In this document: piece after piece, positions 60,158 through 64,000 of the stretch | Layout of the letters: each line of letters opens with the position of its first letter | Position numbering within the stretch: position 1 is the stretch's first letter | Origin: Terriglobia bacterium | GTDB lineage: Bacteria; Acidobacteriota; UBA6911 | Assembly: GCA_020072565.1 (NCBI GenBank) | Contig: JAIQGI010000015.1 | Span: 1 to 64,000 of the forward strand | DNA length: 64,000 bases | Reading direction: 5' to 3' | The notes under the pieces: generated by a model | The model's database searches: none | What the model was told of the DNA's origin: nothing | Seen by the model: only the letters and a program-made list of their open reading frames with translations | Program-made: the position numbers and the translations under genes

Positions 60158-60243
60158 TCTGAAGTGCGGAAGCACACAGCGGAAGCACAACGCCGCTTGT
60201 GGGATCCGTTAAGGGTGTGCTATGCCTCCGCGCTCCAAAGTGG
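60158..60243. repeat. degenerate R3-family inverted repeat
   Basis: The left part GCTCTGAAGTGCGGAAGCAC and the right part TATGCCTCCGCGCTCCAAAG are imperfect inverted copies and resemble the R3 arms at 25679-25755 (CTCCGGAGTGCGG and its mirror). The match is partial, so this may be an old copy. Confidence 0.4.
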
Positions 60244-60454
60244 TCGTGGGCCGGATGGACCACGCCTAGAAGTACATTCTGGTAAACGCAGAACTTACAG
60301 CCAGTGAATGAATTTCCGCCGCGCTCCATTTCCTTCACTAGCGCCGCAAAATAACAAACCCTAAAGCCATCAGCCTGTTCCGACGATGAAAACGTTGTGG
60401 TGGCCGGAAATAGTGAGTGAGCCGGACAGTCGATACATTCATTGAGTAAGGTCT

Positions 60455-60742
60455 TTGCGAACCAAGAAGCCTCGATGCTTCTGCCTGCCCGCGCTGGGAC
60501 TGTACCAACTGAAAATCTTGAAGCAGATTGCCTCGGATCCGGAAATCACGCAGATGGAACTGGCGCCGCGCTGCGTGCTGTCAGTCGCGATGGTGAACAT
60601 TTATATGAAAAGACTTTGCAGCACAGGTCTTCTCGAATATCGGCAGATGAGCTCAAAGTGCGTTTCCCACCATCTGACGGCGATTCCAAAGCGGCAACCC
60701 CTTCTGGAGGCGCAGAAGCAACCTAAGGGCGGTAGGCGTTAA
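60455..60742 (+). CDS. small winged-helix DNA-binding protein, possibly degenerate
   Basis: A 95-aa frame from a TTG. The block LGLYQLKILKQIASDPEITQ, then MELAPRCVLSVAMVNIYMKR, aligns with the winged-helix fold of small MarR-like regulators found at the head of glycan-biosynthesis loci (helix-turn-helix at about residues 20-55). The turn lacks the usual Gly, and the C terminus (KRQPLLEAQKQPKGGRR) does not look like a wing, so it may be decayed. No strong ribosome site is seen. It lies 32 bp before the radical SAM gene and is the only candidate local regulator. Confidence 0.45.
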   Translation: MRTKKPRCFCLPALGLYQLKILKQIASDPEITQMELAPRCVLSVAMVNIYMKRLCSTGLLEYRQMSSKCVSHHLTAIPKRQPLLEAQKQPKGGRR

Positions 60743-60774
60743 GCAACGCGGCCGAACTTCCCAAGGAGCGACCA

Positions 60775-61773
60775 GTGCACTTAGACTCGGTCATGATCAG
60801 TATCAGCTGGTTCTGCGATTTTCACGCCAACGCAGCGACCTCATGTCCATATTGCTGGGTCACCATGGCAGAGTCGAATCGATCCCGGAGCCTCGACCGG
60901 CCTGCCGAGTCCTGGCTCGAGGCCATACGGCAGCATGTTCCGGCCACAGCAGTGCTGGACTTTGTCGGTGGCGAACCGACCATATTTCCACGATTTCACT
61001 GGTTTCTCGAGCAGCTTTCCACCGTGTACCGTTGGGCGGTAACCTCAAACATGGGCGGACAACGGTGGCGCCTGTACAAGGAACAGCCGATCAGTAATTG
61101 TGTGTCCTGGACCGCCTCCTATCATCACACGAGCCACGATTCCATCGGTGAATTTGCCGGCAAATGCCTTGAGCTGGCTCCTCATTACCCGATTTCCGTC
61201 AATGTCGTGGAACATCCTTCGCACGATGCTCAGGCTGCTGTGACCCATCTGCGGGGACATGGATTGAAGGTGTATCTATCCCCCTTCGAGGATGTGCGCG
61301 ATCTCAACGTTCCCGGACCTCTGCCCCTCTCCTGTAACGGCGGTCATGCTCACATCACAATCGACCCCCAGGGATTTGCGTACAAATGCCTGACCCAACA
61401 ACGCCGGGCGGATCGAGAGCGGTGGCGTTTGGGAAACATCTTTGATGGTGGCATCGTCTGGCCTGAGAAACGCAGCATCTGCTTTCTTCCCTGCGACCAG
61501 TTCTACACTCTCGATCGGAAGCACGCTACGCACGACATGTGGGGATTAGATGTCCGGGAGATCGAGGTTCCCGATGCGCTTGATCTCGCGCCCTATCGCG
61601 CGAAATTCGACGCTCCTTCTTCACCCAGGAAGGATTTTATCCAACTCTCCCAATGGGCTGGACCTTTGAAGGCACCGGCGCAAGGGAGTCTGACTTCGGA
61701 ACCCGGAGGCGTTCGGGATTTGAGCTCTGCGGCAGACGAGATCATGGGGGAAGCTAATGAGGCGCGCCTATGA
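60775..61773 (+). CDS. radical SAM protein with expanded CxxxCxxC-like motif
   Basis: A 332-aa protein. The iron-sulfur motif reads WFCDFHANAATSCPYCW: Cys14, Cys24 and Cys27, that is C-x9-C-x2-C rather than C-x3-C-x2-C. The next strand has FVGGEPTIFPRF, the GGEP SAM-binding motif, and VTSNMGG and SVNVVEHPS also fit a radical SAM barrel. A C-terminal cysteine cluster (C at about 208, 226, 262 and 266; SLSCNGG, YKCLTQ, ICFLPCDQ) suggests a SPASM-like auxiliary cluster. The GTG start has AAGGAG 6 bases upstream. It overlaps the glycosyltransferase gene by ATGA. The substrate is unknown. Confidence 0.8.
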   Translation: MHLDSVMISISWFCDFHANAATSCPYCWVTMAESNRSRSLDRPAESWLEAIRQHVPATAVLDFVGGEPTIFPRFHWFLEQLSTVYRWAVTSNMGGQRWRLYKEQPISNCVSWTASYHHTSHDSIGEFAGKCLELAPHYPISVNVVEHPSHDAQAAVTHLRGHGLKVYLSPFEDVRDLNVPGPLPLSCNGGHAHITIDPQGFAYKCLTQQRRADRERWRLGNIFDGGIVWPEKRSICFLPCDQFYTLDRKHATHDMWGLDVREIEVPDALDLAPYRAKFDAPSSPRKDFIQLSQWAGPLKAPAQGSLTSEPGGVRDLSSAADEIMGEANEARL

Positions 61774-63053
61774 AGATCCTTTACTTTAACTCTTTTTCGG
61801 TGGTGCACGGCGGCGCGGAGCGTCTCCTGTTCGATACCTGCACAGAAATGCTGGAACGAGGTCACCAGATCGCAATCATCATCGCGAACGACGATCGACG
61901 CTTGAGGAACCCCGAGTTCTGGCCCGCCCGAATTAATCGATACTATGTTCCGGAGTTGATTCTTCCCCTCTGCGACCGGCGCGCTTATGACAGGCACCGG
62001 CGCACGGAGAGCTATCAGGACACGCTTCGCTACCTGCAGGACATTATCAGCATCGAATCTCCGGACCTGATCCACGTTCACAATTTTCCGTCAGTGGAGA
62101 TCTTCAAGGAGTTGGATGCGGACGTCCCCTTGATCAAGACCGTTCACAGCTTTGAGAACCTCTGCGAAACGCGCCTGAAGCTCCTGCCGGATGGAGCGAT
62201 CTGCAGCTACCCGATGGGGAAGGTATGCAAAGCAATCTGCGGGTTCGAAGACAGCTTCCGGGCAGTGCGCGTGCGCTGCGAGAATCATTTCTCGAAGTTT
62301 CGTTTTGCACGTTTTCTGGCGATTTCGGACTACATCCGAGAAGTCCTGCTAGCCAACGGATTTCCGGAGCGGAAAATACGCATCCTGCCGAATTTCACCC
62401 GCCTGACACAGAAGTGCGTGGATGTGGCTGAAGAGAACCGAGTCTTGTATGTAGGCCGCCTGACCCCGGAAAAAGGGCTCTTGGAGCTGATCCGGGCTAT
62501 CAGGCGGATGCAGAGACAACCGACACTGCATATTGTGGGCAAGGATGGAGTTCTAGGTCAGAGCAGCTTCCAGGATGCAATTCTGCGTGAGGCCGTAACT
62601 CTTGGCGTGGATTTGGATTTGCAGGGTTGGGTGATCGGCGACGAGTTGAGTCGGGCTTATGCGCGTGCCCGGCTGGTCGCGTTCAGTTCGGTGTGGCCGG
62701 AGCCGTTCGGCCTAGTAGGCATCGAGGCCATGCTGCAGGGCAAGCCGGTTGTGGCTTTCGATACCGGAGGAGTACGCGACTGGTTGAGGCACAAGGAGAC
62801 GGGGTTCCTGGTTCCGCACGGGGATCTTGACCAGTATGCCGCGCGAATCGATCAGCTGCTTGCTGATGACAGCCTGCGCCGAAGAATGGGAGATACCGCT
62901 CGCCGGTATGCCTTGGAACGTTTCACTGCACGGCGCTATATGACGGACTTACTGGACATCTACATGGAGGTCATCAATGAAGGTGCTGCTGATCGATCCG
63001 GCGGGCACCCAGAGGTGCGTGACGCACAATGCTGGCCTAGCGTTCCTGTCTAG
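61770..63053 (+). CDS. GT4-family glycosyltransferase
   Basis: A 427-aa retaining glycosyltransferase of the GT-B fold. The N-terminal SVVHGGAERLLFDTCTEML is typical of GT4, and the C-terminal donor-binding part has VLYVGRLTPEKGLLELI, FSSVWPEPFGLVGIEAM and GKPVVAFDTGGVRDW. The E-x7-E motif is visible as EPFGLVGIE. The start is coupled to the radical SAM gene (ATGA). The last about 25 residues (EVINEGAADRSGGHPEVRD) overlap the next gene by 77 bases and do not look like a normal GT4 C terminus, so the stop may have been moved by an indel. Likely role: sugar transfer in glycan or natural-product synthesis. Confidence 0.88.
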   Translation: MKILYFNSFSVVHGGAERLLFDTCTEMLERGHQIAIIIANDDRRLRNPEFWPARINRYYVPELILPLCDRRAYDRHRRTESYQDTLRYLQDIISIESPDLIHVHNFPSVEIFKELDADVPLIKTVHSFENLCETRLKLLPDGAICSYPMGKVCKAICGFEDSFRAVRVRCENHFSKFRFARFLAISDYIREVLLANGFPERKIRILPNFTRLTQKCVDVAEENRVLYVGRLTPEKGLLELIRAIRRMQRQPTLHIVGKDGVLGQSSFQDAILREAVTLGVDLDLQGWVIGDELSRAYARARLVAFSSVWPEPFGLVGIEAMLQGKPVVAFDTGGVRDWLRHKETGFLVPHGDLDQYAARIDQLLADDSLRRRMGDTARRYALERFTARRYMTDLLDIYMEVINEGAADRSGGHPEVRDAQCWPSVPV

Positions 63054-64000
63054 TGCTCTTCTGCAACGCGGCTATGATGTGCGGGTGCTGGACCTGAACA
63101 ATTACGAATACTCCGATGAGGAGGCAGGCCGATACGCGCGCGGATATGAGCCTGACTGGATCGGAGTATCCGTCAAGACGGCCCTGGTCAGTTCGGCTGA
63201 GAAAACCATGCGCGCGATCCGGGCGGATTGGCCCGGGGCACGTACCATCATTGGAGGGCCTCACATCGGCGTGCTCGGGATGCCCTACCTGGCTCAACAG
63301 GACCTGTACGAGTTTGGTCTGGTCGGTGAGGGAGAGCGCGCCCTGCCTGATCTCATCGAAGGGAAGGCTCCACATTCCATTCCGGGCCTGATCTTCCATG
63401 AAAACGGAAGCTGGCATGCCAACCCGAGCGACTTCATTCTCGATCTGGACAATCTCCCTTATCCCACCTACCGCGCCTGGGATCGCATCGATCGATCCCT
63501 GTTTCCGTACCTGATGGTTCACAGTCGCGGTTGTCCCTATCGCTGTGCCTTTTGCAGCGTGCCTCGAATCAACGGCCGCCGGTTCCGGAAACGATCGCCA
63601 GAAGGGGTGGTTGAGGAGTTGCGTCATGCGCGAAAGGAATATGTCTTCAGGGATTTTGAATTCATCGACGATAACCTGACACTGGACATTGAGCACGCCA
63701 AGAAAGTGTGTGATGCACTCATCCAGGCGGATCTGGGTGTGGGCTGGTACGCAAACAATGGGATCCGTGCCGACCGCCTCGACCGGGAGTTGGCCGGACT
63801 TATGAAGAGATCCGGCTGCAAAGGGGTGGCCATCGGCGTTGAGTCGGCAGATGACGAGATCCTGAAGGCCATCAAGAAAGCTGAAACCATCGAGGAGATG
63901 GCTCGCGGCATTCGCCTGCTGAAAGAAGCTGGCATTGTTGTCGGCGGACATTTTATCATTGGGCTCCCCGGCGACACACTCGACAAGGTGCAGAAAAGCC
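62977..64000 (+). CDS. B12-type radical SAM protein (5' part, runs off the window)
   Basis: The ATG at 62977 has TGGAGG about 6 bases upstream, and the frame stays open to the window end (341 codons). The N-terminal cobalamin-binding-like domain (MKVLLIDPAG; IIGGPHIG; LVGEGERALPDLIEG) is followed by a radical SAM core with C186, C190 and C193 in SRGCPYRCAFCS. EFIDDNLT and the SAM-binding IGVESADDEI are also typical of P-methylase/BchE-like enzymes. It overlaps the glycosyltransferase gene by 77 bases. Such enzymes often methylate unactivated carbons or rearrange cofactors; the reaction here is not predicted. The C-terminal part lies outside the window. Confidence 0.88.
   Translation, partial: MKVLLIDPAGTQRCVTHNAGLAFLSSALLQRGYDVRVLDLNNYEYSDEEAGRYARGYEPDWIGVSVKTALVSSAEKTMRAIRADWPGARTIIGGPHIGVLGMPYLAQQDLYEFGLVGEGERALPDLIEGKAPHSIPGLIFHENGSWHANPSDFILDLDNLPYPTYRAWDRIDRSLFPYLMVHSRGCPYRCAFCSVPRINGRRFRKRSPEGVVEELRHARKEYVFRDFEFIDDNLTLDIEHAKKVCDALIQADLGVGWYANNGIRADRLDRELAGLMKRSGCKGVAIGVESADDEILKAIKKAETIEEMARGIRLLKEAGIVVGGHFIIGLPGDTLDKVQKS

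Larger units (their letters stand above)
59885..60454. other. decayed intergenic stretch with a typA fragment and an R3-like repeat
   Basis: The 570 bases contain the typA 5' remnant (59914-60042, minus) and a degenerate inverted repeat of the R3 family (60158-60243). Nothing else looks coding. Confidence 0.6.

Noticed and set aside
63037-63951. 304-aa minus-strand frame at the right end
   Set aside because: The plus strand encodes a clear radical SAM protein with CxxxCxxC, so this frame is a shadow.

Overview
The window reads as a piece of a GC-rich Acidobacteriota chromosome, probably from a soil or sediment lineage. This rests on an ADOP-type duplicated orphan permease (40981-43518), an 'Oar-like' TonB-dependent receptor with an N-terminal carboxypeptidase-regulatory domain, DUF6599/DUF362 and DUF421 proteins, many exported LolA-like or hydrolase proteins, and long intergenic spaces carrying REP/MITE-like repeats. 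No rRNA, tRNA, CRISPR array, transposase or phage module was seen.

Layout. 1-8.3 kb: a LolA-like exported protein, a lipoprotein amidohydrolase, a MacAB-like efflux operon (adaptor, permease, ATPase, second permease) and a DUF421 membrane protein. 8.3-13.5 kb (minus strand): a short exported domain protein, a BNR/sialidase-like propeller and a MoaD/ThiS-like protein ending in Gly-Gly, joined by ATGA overlaps, then a large TonB-dependent receptor gene. 13.5-14.9 kb: a decayed stretch with broken or doubtful genes. 14.9-18.3 kb: an ABC-2-type exporter pair and an exported LolA-like protein. 18.6-27.6 kb: a galactoside-utilisation locus, with an exported GH31 divergent from galT-galK, a sodium/solute symporter, a 67-aa membrane protein and an exported GH35 beta-galactosidase. 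27.8-32 kb: a diguanylate cyclase and two tandem phosphohexomutase paralogues, one of which has lost the catalytic serine. 32-38.8 kb: an exported M28 aminopeptidase, a 1405-aa M14-type peptidase and a small secreted protein. 39-48 kb: lspA, a Tat-exported HisC-like aminotransferase, the ADOP permease and an RND efflux pair. 48-57 kb: a YfhO-type membrane protein, MFS transporter, M23 peptidase, DUF6599-DUF362 pair and ChaN-PDZ protein. 57-60 kb: typA, an exported O-methyltransferase and a decayed 5' fragment of a second typA. 60.4-64 kb: a glycan or secondary-metabolite locus with a winged-helix regulator, a radical SAM protein with an unusual Cys motif, a GT4 glycosyltransferase and a B12-type radical SAM protein running off the end.

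The clearest functional unit is the galactoside locus: exported GH35 (and possibly GH31) would release galactose outside the cytoplasm, the symporter would import it, and GalK plus GalT would start the Leloir pathway. galE and galM are not in the window. The most unusual signals are the serine-less phosphohexomutase beside an intact paralogue, the propeller/ubiquitin-like pair, the very large M14 protein with a duplicated N-terminal module, the atypical radical SAM locus, and at least five dispersed repeat families. Two of these repeats sit repeatedly at gene 3' ends and in two cases supply the last codons and stop of a protein.
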